Shown one piece after another: positions 1 through 9,763 of a stretch of 64,000 nucleotides of DNA; position 1 is the stretch's first letter, and every line of letters begins with the position of its first letter. Source of the stretch: Roseiconus nitratireducens (GTDB taxonomy: Bacteria; Planctomycetota; Planctomycetia; Pirellulales; Pirellulaceae). Location: contig NZ_VWOX01000013.1 in assembly GCF_008629675.1 (NCBI RefSeq), positions 153,475 to 217,474 on the forward strand. The letters are read 5' to 3'. Both the position numbers and the translations under genes were made by a program. Below the pieces are notes generated by a model that worked only from the letters and a program-made list of their open reading frames with translations, was not told the DNA's origin and ran no database searches.

Positions 1-1019
1 AATTCCGCGATGCCGTTGGTCGTCAGGCCGCCGGTGATTTCCAACTCCACCGCGGTGACGTTCGTGAAATCGGCTCCGCCGCCGATCGCGGAGAAAACCG
101 AGAACGGAACGAATTCGACTTGGCGGTCAACCGTTCCGGCCGGGAAGTGCGGGATCGTGATGATGGCTTCCGAATAGCGTCCCGCGGCCGATGAGTTGTC
201 GTCGTTGGAGTACACCCTCAGAATCGCTTCGGCTTCGTCGGTGTCGGTTCCCATCACCAGGTTGAATCCGACGGCCTGGCCGCCGCCGGTCAAGTCTTCG
301 TTCAAACCCGTGTCGTCGACATCGACCGGATCCGAGTCGATTCCGTCCCAGACGATTCGGCGTTCCCCGTCGCCGCCGCCCAGCGAATCGAAGGTGATCG
401 CGTTGGGAACCAGCGTCGGGTCGTCGACGGCCAGTTGAACCGTGCCCTGCGGCGAGGACAGGCTGACAATCAGGTCGCGTTGTCCACCGATCGCGTCTTC
501 GGTCAGCAGTTGGTCGGTGACCGGGACGCCGTCATTGGTGGTGTCGGTGACTTTCTGGAACGAATCATTGAAGGTGTCGATCGGTTCGACCAGGCGTCCA
601 GCGACGTCCTCGGTCGTGACGGTGATCGTCGGGGAAAGTTTTTCCTCCAACTGCCGTCCACCCGAGGTCGTTTGAGACAACTGTCGGACGACGTAGTTTC
701 CCGCGGTGACGCGGGGGAAGGAATACAGGCCGTCGCTGTTGGTGGTCGCGGTGTCCACCACCCCGCCAGACACGTTTTCCAAACGCACCTGCGCCCCGCT
801 GATCCGGGGTTCACCGACGTCGACCTGGTCGTTGCCGTTGACGTCATCAAACAAGGTGCCGGAGATTGAGGCCAGGTCGACGGCGACGGCCAGGACGCGG
901 CGGTTTTCCAGCGTCTCCAGGCGAGGCTGGAACGCGGTGCCGCGTCGACGCTTGGGACGGGAGAGACGTTTTCCGGGTCGACCTGCCTGGGCAGGACGAT
1001 TGTCGAAACGAGATTTCAT
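1..1019 (-). CDS. Large cell-surface protein, N-terminal part, with SdrD-B-like domain; runs off the left edge
   Basis: The reading frame is open without a stop from an ATG at 1019 to base 1, so only the first ~339 residues are visible. Residues 1-27 are strongly basic, followed at about residues 34-44 by LETLENRRVLA, which resembles the LEPR-xLL motif that opens many giant planctomycete surface proteins. Residues ~52-115 look like an SdrD B-like (Cna-B type) domain with a calcium-loop-like DVNGNDQVDVGE stretch and a YSFPRVTAGNYVV core. The rest is acidic, beta-rich and rich in D, T and G, with no enzyme motif seen. Such proteins are usually thousands of residues long and exported. The exact adhesive or structural role is unknown. 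No clear ribosome binding site precedes the ATG. Confidence 0.8.
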   Translation of the reverse strand, partial: MKSRFDNRPAQAGRPGKRLSRPKRRRGTAFQPRLETLENRRVLAVAVDLASISGTLFDDVNGNDQVDVGEPRISGAQVRLENVSGGVVDTATTNSDGLYSFPRVTAGNYVVRQLSQTTSGGRQLEEKLSPTITVTTEDVAGRLVEPIDTFNDSFQKVTDTTNDGVPVTDQLLTEDAIGGQRDLIVSLSSPQGTVQLAVDDPTLVPNAITFDSLGGGDGERRIVWDGIDSDPVDVDDTGLNEDLTGGGQAVGFNLVMGTDTDEAEAILRVYSNDDNSSAAGRYSEAIITIPHFPAGTVDRQVEFVPFSVFSAIGGGADFTNVTAVELEITGGLTTNGIAE

Positions 1020-1497
1020 CGGGAGGATCGGTGTTTCGGGTGCGATTGGTCGGTGCCCAGTCCGACAAAGCCGGTGCCGCAACCGTCGACGCAACCAGAC
1101 GGCTTGTCGGCGCAGGGCAGAACACATCGCATTCGGCATCGGCACTCGGGGGCCGGCCGTGGACCAAATTCGTTCCGCGGAGCGGGGAAAGGGAGCGACC
1201 GGTAGTGGTGATTCGGATGAACGCAGTCGACCGGGTCGCTCGGGAACGGCCACCGACGATGGATGTCCCGAGGTGCTCTTCGCAGGGGCATTTTCGCGGT
1301 TCGTGTTATCCCGATCCGCGAAATCCTGACGCCTGGCAGGCTCGCCCGGGGTGTGTTTCGGGGAATGTCAGAACCACGCAGCGAGATTTGGGAGCAGACA
1401 TTTCGCCTGTCAATCATCTATACTGGGATGCCATCTGAACCGGCGCGACGGTCTCGCTCACGCCGCTACGATCCCACCTCCAGCCACCCCGCCGACT
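1020..1497. other. Divergent intergenic region without a convincing gene
   Basis: This stretch separates the leftward surface-protein gene from the rightward PSD1 gene. The short open frames in it lack family similarity and codon logic. It presumably holds both promoters, but I could not pick a convincing -35/-10 pair. The upstream 49 codons of the PSD1 frame (from an ATG at 1351) lie here and look non-coding because the signal peptide begins only after the GTG at 1498. Confidence 0.5.
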
Positions 1498-4400
1498 GTG
1501 TATCGCTTCGCACTCTGCTGTTTCGTCGTGCTGTCGTTGGCGACGGACTCGTTTGGCCAGTCCAATTCACGAGCCGACGAAGATCTGTTCGAAATCCACG
1601 TTCGCCCGACGCTGGTGGCTCATTGCATCCGCTGCCACGGCCCGGACAAGCAGGAAGGCGGATTGAAACTCACGTCGCTGGAAGACTTGTTGGCCGGTGG
1701 AGACTCCGGGCCCGCGATCGTGATCGGCAAGCCGGAGGAAAGCCTGCTCGTAGAGGCGTTGCGGTACGAATCCTACGAGATGCCGCCGGACGGCCAGCTG
1801 GAACAGGACCGCATCAGCGGGATGGTCCAGTGGATTGCCGCGGGCGCACCCTGGCCCAACGACGTGGCTTTAAAAATGCCGCCCAAGATTGCCGACGAAG
1901 ACCGGCAGTGGTGGTGTTATCAACCGATTGCAGACCCGGAACCGCCCGCGATCGACGGGGACACGTGGTGTCGCAACGGAATCGATCACTTCGTGCTTTC
2001 CAAGCTTTCCCAGGCGGGGCTCCATCCCGCCGAGCCCGCAGACCAGTTGACGCTGATTCGGCGATTGCATTTCACGCTGACCGGACTGCCGCCGGATGCG
2101 CGGGCGATCGAGGAGGCGTCGTCGCCGGATTTCGACTACGACGCTTGGGTGCAGCGTCTGCTGGACAGTCCGGCGTATGGAGAGAATCAAGCGCGGTTCT
2201 GGTTGGACTTGGTTCGGTACGCCGAATCCGATGGCTATCGCGCCGACTTTGAACGCCCCGAGGCACACCACTATCGGGACTACGTGATCGCATCGTTCAA
2301 CGAAGACAAATCCTACGACCAATTTGTCCGCGAACAGATCGCCGGCGACGAGATCGCGCCGGGAAGCCGGGAAGCCCTGACCGCAACGATGTACCTGCGG
2401 CACTGGATCTATGAGCACAATCAGCGCGACGTGGAAACGCAGTGGCACGAGATCCTCAGCGACATCACCGAGACGACCAGCGACGTGTTCCTGGCCCAGG
2501 GGCTGAAGTGCGCCCGCTGTCACGACCACAAATTTGACCCGCTGCTGCAGCAGGACTATTTCCGGTTCAAGGCATTCTTTGCAGCGTTCCAGCCCACGGA
2601 AGATCAACCGATCGCTGACGTCCAGGCGCGTCGTGCGTATCAACAACAGCTAGCCGAATGGGAGCAGGCGACGGCCGAGATTCGCAAGCGACTGCGTAAA
2701 ATCGAATTGCCGGTGGCGTTGAAACATGCGACCCGCGAAGGGTTCGACAAGTTCATCCCGGAGATTCAGGCGATGATCCGCAAACCTGTCGATCAGCGGA
2801 CTCCCTACGAACACCAGATCGCTTCCCTCGCGTCGCGTCAGTTCGATTTGCCCTACGACAAACTTGACCAATGGCTCAGTGTGGAAGAACAGGCTGAACG
2901 CCAGTCTTTGAAGCAGGAACTTGCCAAGTTCGATTCGTTGAAGCCTGAACCGCTGGAGCGGATGAAGTTCGTCGCCAGCGACGTCGGTCCCGTCGCACCG
3001 GTGACTTACGTGCCCGACGACAAGGAAAAGAAACCGGTTTCGCCGGGATATCTGACGTTGTTGAATCCCGACCCGGCGACGATTCCCGACCTCCCCGAAC
3101 CGCTGGAAACCACGGGGCGGCGGACCGCTCTGGCGAACTGGATCGCCAACCCACAGAACCCGTTGACGGCTCGCGTGATCGTCAATCGGATTTGGCAGCA
3201 GCACTTCGGGCGGGGCCTGGTGGACAACTCTAGTGACTTCGGTCGGTTGGGCGCCCCGCCGACTCATCCCTTGCTGTTGGATTACCTGGCAAGCCGCTTG
3301 ATCGAAGACGGGTGGAGTCTGAAAAAGCTGCATCGTCGGATTCTGACTTCGGCAACGTACCGACAATCGTCCCAACGGCCGATCGACCAGCTTGCCAAGG
3401 AATCCGATCCGAACAACGACCTTTTGTGGCGGATGCGCACGCGACGCTTGTCCGGGGAAGAGATCACCGATGCCGTGTTGGCGGCGAGCGGAGAGTTGGA
3501 AAAACTGAAGCGGGCGATTTACAAGCCGGTCCGCCGCAACAGCCCCGATCCGCTGCTGGCCGCGTTCGATGCTCCCGACCGAATCCGCAGCGTTGGAAAG
3601 CGTCACCGGACGACCACTTCCACCCAGGCCCTGTTGTTGGCCAACGGGTCGTGGTCGCACCAGCGCGCCCGGGCCATCGCCGATCGATTTGAATCGGAGC
3701 AAGACGACACCGATGCGTTTTTGCAGTCGCTGTATCCCGCGCTGTTCGGCCGCCAAGCCAGTCTGGATGAGGTCTTGATGGCCGAAGATTTCGTGGAGCG
3801 TTACGTCCAAGCGACGCCGGAGCAAACGGTTCCCGAGTACCAATCGTTGGTCACCATGCCGTCGACCGGTCAGCAGGCGGTGAACCTGCAACCCGGCGGG
3901 CCGCTTCGGATGAGTTTGAAGGCTTCGGATTCGCTTCCTGAAGGCGACTTCACCATCGAAGCGGTCGTGTTGTTGCGCTCGATTTACGACGATGCGTCCG
4001 TCCGCACGATTGTGGCGCAGTGGAAAGGGAGTAAAAAGCAGCCGGGCTGGTCGTTGGGCGTCACGTCAAAGAAGAGTCGTTACGAGCCGCGCAATTTGAT
4101 CCTGCAACTGATCGGAAAGAACGCCCAGGGAGACGACCTGCACTACGAAGTGGTGCCCTCGGGATTGCGACCGGAATTGAACAAGCCCTACTACGTCGCC
4201 GTCAGGGTCGACTTGCAGGATCCGTCCGAAAGTGGCATCACTTTCTACCTGAAGGACTTGACCGACAAGGATGCCAAGCTGCGGACGGCGTCCGCCAAAC
4301 ACACCGTGGTCTCTGGGATCCGTCCCTCCAACGATGTCACCATCGGAGACCGGTTTGGTCACCATCAATGGGACGGCCTGATTGACAGCCTGCGCGTGGA

Positions 4401-4638
4401 GGATCGATCACGGGATCTGTCGCAAGTCGCCCAGGCGGACTCGCCAGAGGGCTTGCCGCGATACGTCATCGACTGGCAATTCGAAGATCCCCAGCGTCTG
4501 GGGTTGGATTCATCCGGCAACGGCAATCACGCTTGGGCCAAGGTGGAACGGCCCGAAGTGGAGACCCCGCGCGAGCAGGCTTTGGTGGCACTGGTGCACG
4601 CGCTGTTGAACTCAAACGAGCTGATTTATGTCGACTGA
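1498..4638 (+). CDS. PSD1 and planctomycete cytochrome C domain-containing protein (DUF1549/DUF1553) with LamG-like insert
   Basis: The protein has a signal peptide (VYRFALCCFVVLSLATDSFG), then a planctomycete cytochrome-c-like PSD1 domain with heme-type motif CIRCH at residues ~43-47, a DUF1549 domain with a second CARCH motif, and a DUF1553 domain containing LANWIANPQNPLTARVIVNR. A ~200-residue segment near the C-terminus (about residues 800-1010) looks like a LamG/concanavalin-like domain. It is therefore an exported, probably heme-binding protein of unknown substrate; this family is massively expanded in planctomycetes and often paired with DUF1501 proteins, as here (11-bp overlap with the next gene). 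I chose the GTG at 1498 because it places the signal peptide at the N-terminus; an ATG at 1351 is the alternative. Confidence 0.9.
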   Translation: MYRFALCCFVVLSLATDSFGQSNSRADEDLFEIHVRPTLVAHCIRCHGPDKQEGGLKLTSLEDLLAGGDSGPAIVIGKPEESLLVEALRYESYEMPPDGQLEQDRISGMVQWIAAGAPWPNDVALKMPPKIADEDRQWWCYQPIADPEPPAIDGDTWCRNGIDHFVLSKLSQAGLHPAEPADQLTLIRRLHFTLTGLPPDARAIEEASSPDFDYDAWVQRLLDSPAYGENQARFWLDLVRYAESDGYRADFERPEAHHYRDYVIASFNEDKSYDQFVREQIAGDEIAPGSREALTATMYLRHWIYEHNQRDVETQWHEILSDITETTSDVFLAQGLKCARCHDHKFDPLLQQDYFRFKAFFAAFQPTEDQPIADVQARRAYQQQLAEWEQATAEIRKRLRKIELPVALKHATREGFDKFIPEIQAMIRKPVDQRTPYEHQIASLASRQFDLPYDKLDQWLSVEEQAERQSLKQELAKFDSLKPEPLERMKFVASDVGPVAPVTYVPDDKEKKPVSPGYLTLLNPDPATIPDLPEPLETTGRRTALANWIANPQNPLTARVIVNRIWQQHFGRGLVDNSSDFGRLGAPPTHPLLLDYLASRLIEDGWSLKKLHRRILTSATYRQSSQRPIDQLAKESDPNNDLLWRMRTRRLSGEEITDAVLAASGELEKLKRAIYKPVRRNSPDPLLAAFDAPDRIRSVGKRHRTTTSTQALLLANGSWSHQRARAIADRFESEQDDTDAFLQSLYPALFGRQASLDEVLMAEDFVERYVQATPEQTVPEYQSLVTMPSTGQQAVNLQPGGPLRMSLKASDSLPEGDFTIEAVVLLRSIYDDASVRTIVAQWKGSKKQPGWSLGVTSKKSRYEPRNLILQLIGKNAQGDDLHYEVVPSGLRPELNKPYYVAVRVDLQDPSESGITFYLKDLTDKDAKLRTASAKHTVVSGIRPSNDVTIGDRFGHHQWDGLIDSLRVEDRSRDLSQVAQADSPEGLPRYVIDWQFEDPQRLGLDSSGNGNHAWAKVERPEVETPREQALVALVHALLNSNELIYVD

Positions 4639-6070
4639 ACGTTCCCCAGGACATTCAATGCGGTCCGAACCTTTTTTGTCGCGGCGAGACATGCTCGTCA
4701 ACTCGGGCACCGGATTCGGTGCGCTCGCGCTGGCGGCCTTGCTCAGCGAGCAGAGCGACGCATCCGGTGCGCAGGCGTCGCCGCTGGCGGCCCGCTTGAC
4801 CCATCATCGGCCGCGGGCAAAAAACGTCATCTTCCTGTTCATGGAAGGCGGTCCGAGTCACATCGACACGTTCGATCCCAAACCCGCTTTGCAGGAATTG
4901 GCCGGTAAACCGTTGCCGGAAAGTTTTGGACGGGTGATCACCGCGATGGGCGAATTCGACTCTCCGGTGTTGGCGTCCAAACGAAAATGGAAGCAACACG
5001 GAGAAAGCGGGCTGTGGATTTCCGATTGGCTGCCTCACATGGCCACCCGTGCCGACGACCTGGCGGTGATCCGTTCCTGCTGGACCAACGGCATCAATCA
5101 CTCCGGCGGCGTTTGCCAGATGAACACCGGCACGCAGTTCGCCGGGCGTCCGTCCCTGGGCAGTTGGGTGACGTACGGGCTGGGAACCGAAAACCAGAAT
5201 CTGCCGGCGTTCGTCGTCATGCAGGACAAGGGCACCGTTGTGAACGGCCCTCGCAACTGGGGAACCGGATTCATGCCGGCGGTGTATCAAGGAACCGCCA
5301 TGCAGGTCGAAGGAGAACCCTTCAAAAACCTGTCGCCGCCGGAGCATGTGACGCGGAAGCAGCAACGGCTGGCCCTGGACTATCTGGCGTCGGTCAATCA
5401 TCGGCATCGCGATTCCCGCGCCGAGAACAGCGAACTGGAGGCCCGCATCCGCAGCTACGAACTGGCGTTTCAGATGCAAAGCCACGCCCCCGAAGCCGTC
5501 GACCTGGCCCAGGAAACGGCCGAAACCAAAGCCCTGTACGGTTTGGACCAGAAAGAAACGGCGGAGTTTGGGCGGAATTGCTTACTCGCCCGGCGAATGG
5601 TCGAACGCGGCGTCCGTTTCGTCCAGTGCTACCACGGGGCCGGCAGCCAATGGGATGCCCACAGCAAGATCGAATCCAATCACACCAAGATGTGCCGCGG
5701 CATGGACAAGCCCGTTGCGGGACTGTTGACCGACTTGGCTCGACGCGGGCTATTGGAAGAAACCCTGGTCGTCTGGGGCGGCGAATTCGGGCGGACGCCG
5801 ATGAGCGAGAAAGGGGACGGTCGCGATCACAACCCGACCGGGTTCACCATGGTGATGGCCGGTGGAGGTGTCAAAGCCGGTCAGACCTTCGGGAGTACCG
5901 ACGAAGTCGGATTGCACGCGGTTGAGGATCGCCTGCATGTCCGCGACCTGCACTCGACGATCCTGTACCTGATGGGAATCGACCACAAGAAGCTGGTCTA
6001 CATCAACAAAGGCCGACCCGAACGAATCGACATGAACGAAGGGCACGTCTACCGAAAGATCTTGGCCTGA
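4628..6070 (+). CDS. DUF1501 domain-containing (sulfatase-fold) exported protein
   Basis: A Tat-like leader (LSRRDMLVNSGTGFGALALAAL) precedes an alkaline-phosphatase-superfamily core: KNVIFLFMEGGPSHIDTFD near residues 60-80 and VVWGGEFGRTPMSEKGDGRDH near residues 380-400, which holds the metal-ligand type His/Asp residues of this family. DUF1501 proteins are predicted exported hydrolases of unknown substrate. The gene overlaps the end of the PSD1 gene by 11 bp, the standard planctomycete pairing, so the two are co-transcribed and probably work together. An internal ATG at 4658 would still keep the twin-arginine motif and is a possible start. Confidence 0.92.
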   Translation: MSTERSPGHSMRSEPFLSRRDMLVNSGTGFGALALAALLSEQSDASGAQASPLAARLTHHRPRAKNVIFLFMEGGPSHIDTFDPKPALQELAGKPLPESFGRVITAMGEFDSPVLASKRKWKQHGESGLWISDWLPHMATRADDLAVIRSCWTNGINHSGGVCQMNTGTQFAGRPSLGSWVTYGLGTENQNLPAFVVMQDKGTVVNGPRNWGTGFMPAVYQGTAMQVEGEPFKNLSPPEHVTRKQQRLALDYLASVNHRHRDSRAENSELEARIRSYELAFQMQSHAPEAVDLAQETAETKALYGLDQKETAEFGRNCLLARRMVERGVRFVQCYHGAGSQWDAHSKIESNHTKMCRGMDKPVAGLLTDLARRGLLEETLVVWGGEFGRTPMSEKGDGRDHNPTGFTMVMAGGGVKAGQTFGSTDEVGLHAVEDRLHVRDLHSTILYLMGIDHKKLVYINKGRPERIDMNEGHVYRKILA

Positions 6071-6210
6071 GGCCGATCAGCACTTTGATTTTCGATAGTC
6101 GCCTTTCACTCCGTGAAAGTTGCGTTCACTCCCGCAAAACGCCCGGACGAGAGATTCAACCATCTGTTCGGGCTGAGTTTCCGTCTGCTCCGGCCAGCTT
6201 ACCGCTGAAC

Positions 6211-7878
6211 TCAAAAGCGAAACTCGCCGCCGATCGTCAGACCGTGGGCCAGGTAGTCCGATTGCACCCACAGGGTTCGCGGACGCAGAGCACCCTCCAG
6301 CGGATCCAATTCGTCGGGAATCAGGCCCGGATTGACGTCGGTGTCGATCTGCTCGGAAGCCCGAATCACGTTGGGAAAGTACAGCACGGTGTAGCCGATG
6401 CTGGCATGCAAGCGGGTGGTCAATCGGAGCCCGAGTCGCAGCCCGAGCTCTGGGATCATCACGAATTCATCTTTTCGGAACGTGCCGCTGTTGGTGCGTT
6501 GAACCAACAACCCGCCCGGCAGCACGTCGGTGACGCCCGATTCGGTGTAGCTTGTGCTGCCATCGGTGCGGAGCGTTTGTTCGTTGTTCCCCAAGGCCAC
6601 GCGAATCGACGATTCCAGCCAGATCTGATTGCGAACGGTTCGGCGGACCACCCCCAACTGCAAGCCTTGGAACTGGTTGGTCGTTTCGAAGGAGTCGGAT
6701 AGCGAAACACTGCCGGGGGCCGTTTCCAATTCTGATTGCAGGTTCTCGCTGACCGCCAACGAGTCACGCAGTCGCAAGTTGCGGTAGCCGAGAATCCAAT
6801 CCGTGCGATCCTGCATTTCGCAGGGTTGGCAGGGCACGACCGGAGACTGGCACAGGGCGAACCGCCCGTTGATCAGGAACGAACGCAAGGACGATTCGGT
6901 TCCGACCCGGACGTTGCCGCTGACCAGCCCGGGGTAGGCCAGCAGTTGAGCCGTCTGTTGACCGGCGACGATGTCGAAAAAGGGTCGCGCCAGGATGGGA
7001 GATCCGTCACTCGATGCGCTGAAGCCATCGTTCATATCTTCCAGCCAGAAGTACTCCGTTTCGACGCCGAACCGGCGCTCGGGGGAAATCCAGAAACCGC
7101 TGCCGAGCAGAAAGCCGCTGGCCGAACCGTCGTTCAGCTCGGTGTTGCCAAACCGCGTCGAAGTTCCCGTCTCGCCCAAGACGCCCGCGGTCGCCTGTGG
7201 AGTTCCTCCGGGGCTGGTGGTGACCAGTGAAGGACTGTCCATTCCGGAAACGTCCCACAACAGGTATTCGCCACGGAAGTACAGCCGAGAATCAATGTGT
7301 TCGCTGACGCGCGGCAACAGGGGCGGGTAGCTGGTGAAGGTGTTCGACAGGGGGCCGCCGTCAAAAATCGGCAGCAGACGGCCGTCGCCTTGAATTGGCG
7401 CCGCCATCATGGGCGCGTTGAGCGCCGTCGGGCCGGTGCTTGTCGTCGCAGCGGGGGCCCCGAAAATCGGACCATTGAACAGTCCGCCTGCGGGAGCCAG
7501 CGGTGGCGTGGTCGGGATCTGGTAGGGATCGCCCCACGAGGAGGCGGCGGCCGGATCGGTCGGCGACGTCACGACGACCGGCGGGGCCACGACTTGGCCC
7601 CACAAAGTTGCCGGGGCGAGCCCACCGGAAGCCCAGAACGTCCCAATCGCCGCCACGCAGATCCACGCAAACCTTGCCCGGCGGGAGCCGTTTCTGCAGC
7701 GCAGTGCGGGCCGGTGGGCGCGTCCGGCCTGCGTCAATGTTTTCCAGACGTGGTGCAACGAAGCGATCTCCGAGCAAGAAACAGCAGAAAATGGTCCGAG
7801 TCTCGAAATTCCGGTCAAGAATTCCGTCACTCCGACCGAACCCGCCGGAAACTGCGAAAATTGACCGCTGCACGTCAA
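6211..7878 (-). CDS. BBP7-type outer-membrane beta-barrel protein
   Basis: The sequence shows a hydrophobic export segment (FAWICVAAIGTFWASGGLAP, about residues 70-90), a proline-rich linker, and then a beta-barrel-like region beginning with SRLYFRGEYLLWDVSG and ending in LTIGGEFRF, a C-terminal aromatic as expected for an outer-membrane barrel. This pattern matches the planctomycete putative porin family BBP7. The first ~45 codons (before the basic stretch) may be non-coding; a TTG near 7758 would give a more usual leader, so the true start is uncertain. The gene is convergent with the DUF1501 gene. Confidence 0.8.
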   Translation of the reverse strand: MTCSGQFSQFPAGSVGVTEFLTGISRLGPFSAVSCSEIASLHHVWKTLTQAGRAHRPALRCRNGSRRARFAWICVAAIGTFWASGGLAPATLWGQVVAPPVVVTSPTDPAAASSWGDPYQIPTTPPLAPAGGLFNGPIFGAPAATTSTGPTALNAPMMAAPIQGDGRLLPIFDGGPLSNTFTSYPPLLPRVSEHIDSRLYFRGEYLLWDVSGMDSPSLVTTSPGGTPQATAGVLGETGTSTRFGNTELNDGSASGFLLGSGFWISPERRFGVETEYFWLEDMNDGFSASSDGSPILARPFFDIVAGQQTAQLLAYPGLVSGNVRVGTESSLRSFLINGRFALCQSPVVPCQPCEMQDRTDWILGYRNLRLRDSLAVSENLQSELETAPGSVSLSDSFETTNQFQGLQLGVVRRTVRNQIWLESSIRVALGNNEQTLRTDGSTSYTESGVTDVLPGGLLVQRTNSGTFRKDEFVMIPELGLRLGLRLTTRLHASIGYTVLYFPNVIRASEQIDTDVNPGLIPDELDPLEGALRPRTLWVQSDYLAHGLTIGGEFRF

Positions 7879-8301
7879 GATGAAACGATTCGGTCGAATC
7901 GGATTGCGGGCCCGGTGAGTTTCCCAAATGCCCCAGGGTGCCGAATGTCAAACGGTTCAGGCCCCCAACGGTTCAGGCCCGGCCACCGTCTGGTGACGGT
8001 GACGACGTTGATCTCGTCTCCGGGATCCCGGCCGGGGGCCTGCAAGCTGGCACCGTCGGAGCGAAAAATCCGTCGGGGAGGGTTTCCCCGACGCCCCAAA
8101 CCACCAATCATTAGTTGGATTGCCTCGCTGCCGGTCGATCGGTCACACTATTCATGCAGCCGGTCGTGTTTCTGCAGCCCGTTGACGGCAGCCAGTCGCC
8201 CGGTGAACCTTCGTCAAAGTTGCGGCGAAGATTTTTCAGACGGCTTGCCGTGTTGCCCGCCCACAAACCTGCCTCCACTCCTTTCCTTGGGATCCTTTGC
8301 C
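7879..8301. other. Intergenic region with short repeats, no gene seen
   Basis: No credible coding frame was found. The stretch has a short direct duplication (CAACGGTTCAGGCCC twice, around 7950-7975) and a hairpin-forming CACCGTCTGGTGACGGTGA near 7984-8003 that resembles one half of the 82-bp tandem repeat unit found at 47339-47575. It lies between divergent genes and presumably contains their promoters. Confidence 0.4.
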
Positions 8302-8706
8302 ATGCGATCAATCGCTTACGGAATCGCCATTTTGGCGGCCGCAGGAATCATGTTCTTCATTGCCATGAACCCCGCTGAGCCACCGGCCGACGCGTCCGGT
8401 CCCGAGACATCGCCGGCGTCCGTTGCGACGATTGAGAAGCAGGTGCCGTCGGATGCCGAAACGCAGTCGGCGTCGGTCACGCTGAACGTGCCCGAAATGC
8501 ACTGTCCGTTCGCGTGCTACCCGAGCGTCAAAGAGAACTTGGAAAAGCGGGACGATGTCATCGAAGTGGCGTTGGCCCCGCAAAAAGAAGAAGGGGTGAT
8601 TGATAACCCGCAGGTCATCGTGACCTACAAACAGGGCTTCAGTACCGATGCCGCCATCGCGACGTTGGAATCGGCCGGATTCGGTGGTTCCACGGTCGTC
8701 CAGTGA
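8302..8706 (+). CDS. Membrane-anchored heavy-metal-associated (HMA)-like domain protein
   Basis: This 134-residue protein has an N-terminal membrane segment or signal anchor (YGIAILAAAGIMFFIAM), a ~40-residue Pro/Ser/Ala/Glu linker, and a C-terminal ferredoxin-fold HMA-like domain starting with VTLNVPEMHCPFACYPSVKE and ending in AIATLESAGFGG. HMA domains bind Cu(I) or other soft metals through a CxxC; here the two cysteines are spaced CPFAC (CxxxC), so the metal site is atypical. It sits 45 bp upstream of a CbiX-family chelatase. The start is the ATG at 8302, where the hydrophobic anchor begins; a longer upstream frame has no support. Confidence 0.8.
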   Translation: MRSIAYGIAILAAAGIMFFIAMNPAEPPADASGPETSPASVATIEKQVPSDAETQSASVTLNVPEMHCPFACYPSVKENLEKRDDVIEVALAPQKEEGVIDNPQVIVTYKQGFSTDAAIATLESAGFGGSTVVQ

Positions 8707-8751
8707 GCCGGCCAGAAAGCGGCGACAGTAAGACCTGAACCGGACCTTCGC

Positions 8752-9528
8752 GTGTCGACAGAACCTGACGCCCTGTTGTTGATCGGACACGGGACACGGG
8801 ACGAAACGGGAACGGAGGAGTTTCTCGCCCTGGCCGATGTGCTGGCGCGGCGCGTTGCGCCGCTGCCCGTCGCGCCGGCGTTGCTGGAGTTTCAGAAGCC
8901 GACGATCCGGGAAGCTTGGGATTCACTGGTTCAATGCGGGGCGACGCACATCCGTGTTGCACCCTTGCTGCTGTTTGCCGCCGGTCACGCCCGCCAAGAC
9001 ATCCCGGCCGAGATTTCGGCGTGTGCGGAGCGAACGCCGGGCGTGATCCACAGCCAGTCGGAGCCGCTTTCGCGTGCCCCGTCAATCGTGGACCTGTTGG
9101 TGGAGAGAATCACGCACACCGCATCCGACCTGTCGGTCGACCGGCGCGAATCGGTGACATTGGTGATGGTGGGACGCGGCAGCCACGATCCCTGTGCCGG
9201 TTCCGACATGCGCGTGCTTGGCGAAGTCACTGCCCGTCGCGCGGGTTTCTCCAACCATGCGGTCGCGTTCTACGCCATGGCGGAACCGCGTTTGCCGAAG
9301 GTGCTTGATCAAGTGGCCAGCGACAGTCGGACGCAAACCGTGCTCGTGCAGCCTCATTTGCTTTTTCACGGCCGGTTGTACGATGCCATCGCCGGCCAAG
9401 TGAGGGAGGCGGCCGATCGGCATCCGGACGTCCGGTTCGGAATGGGCGGCTACTTGGGAGCGACCGAGGAAGTTGCCGAAGCGGTTCGCCGCCGGGCATT
9501 TTCCCCCGCCATGGCCGAGTCGTCCTGA
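8752..9528 (+). CDS. cbiX: CbiX-family sirohydrochlorin chelatase
   Basis: CbiX/SirB-type enzymes insert Co2+ or Fe2+ into sirohydrochlorin for cobalamin or siroheme synthesis. The protein carries two tandem CbiX repeats: the first opens with LLLIGHGTRDETG (predicted catalytic His13) and contains RVAPLLLFAAGHARQDIP, the second opens near residue 140 with LVMVGRGSHDPCAG and contains VQPHLLFHGRLYDAI. At 258 residues it fits the long two-domain CbiX. Start is GTG at 8752. Which metal is inserted cannot be told from sequence; the neighbouring HMA-like protein hints at metal handling but that link is inference. Confidence 0.88.
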   Translation: MSTEPDALLLIGHGTRDETGTEEFLALADVLARRVAPLPVAPALLEFQKPTIREAWDSLVQCGATHIRVAPLLLFAAGHARQDIPAEISACAERTPGVIHSQSEPLSRAPSIVDLLVERITHTASDLSVDRRESVTLVMVGRGSHDPCAGSDMRVLGEVTARRAGFSNHAVAFYAMAEPRLPKVLDQVASDSRTQTVLVQPHLLFHGRLYDAIAGQVREAADRHPDVRFGMGGYLGATEEVAEAVRRRAFSPAMAESS

Positions 9529-9763
9529 GCGTCGCCCAACGGCGGGAGCGGTGGCGGGGGCGGGCCTGAGCCTGTTCCAACCGCTTGCCTCACTCGCGAA
9601 AACTCCGTTCCGCGTTTATGATTTGCGGCCCATGTTGCGCCCCCAACGCGGTGTTCGCCCCTGGTCGGAGCGGACCCGGTGACCGATTGACCGATCGACT
9701 GATTGGCCGGGGGGCAAGACCCGCATGGCGCCTCTTGTTCGTTTCCCTTTCGTTGTACCTGAC

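Noticed and set aside
7297..8301. Long frame joined to the HMA-like gene
   Set aside because: The first 335 codons lie antisense to the BBP7 gene and in the gap; the protein-like part begins at the ATG at 8302.
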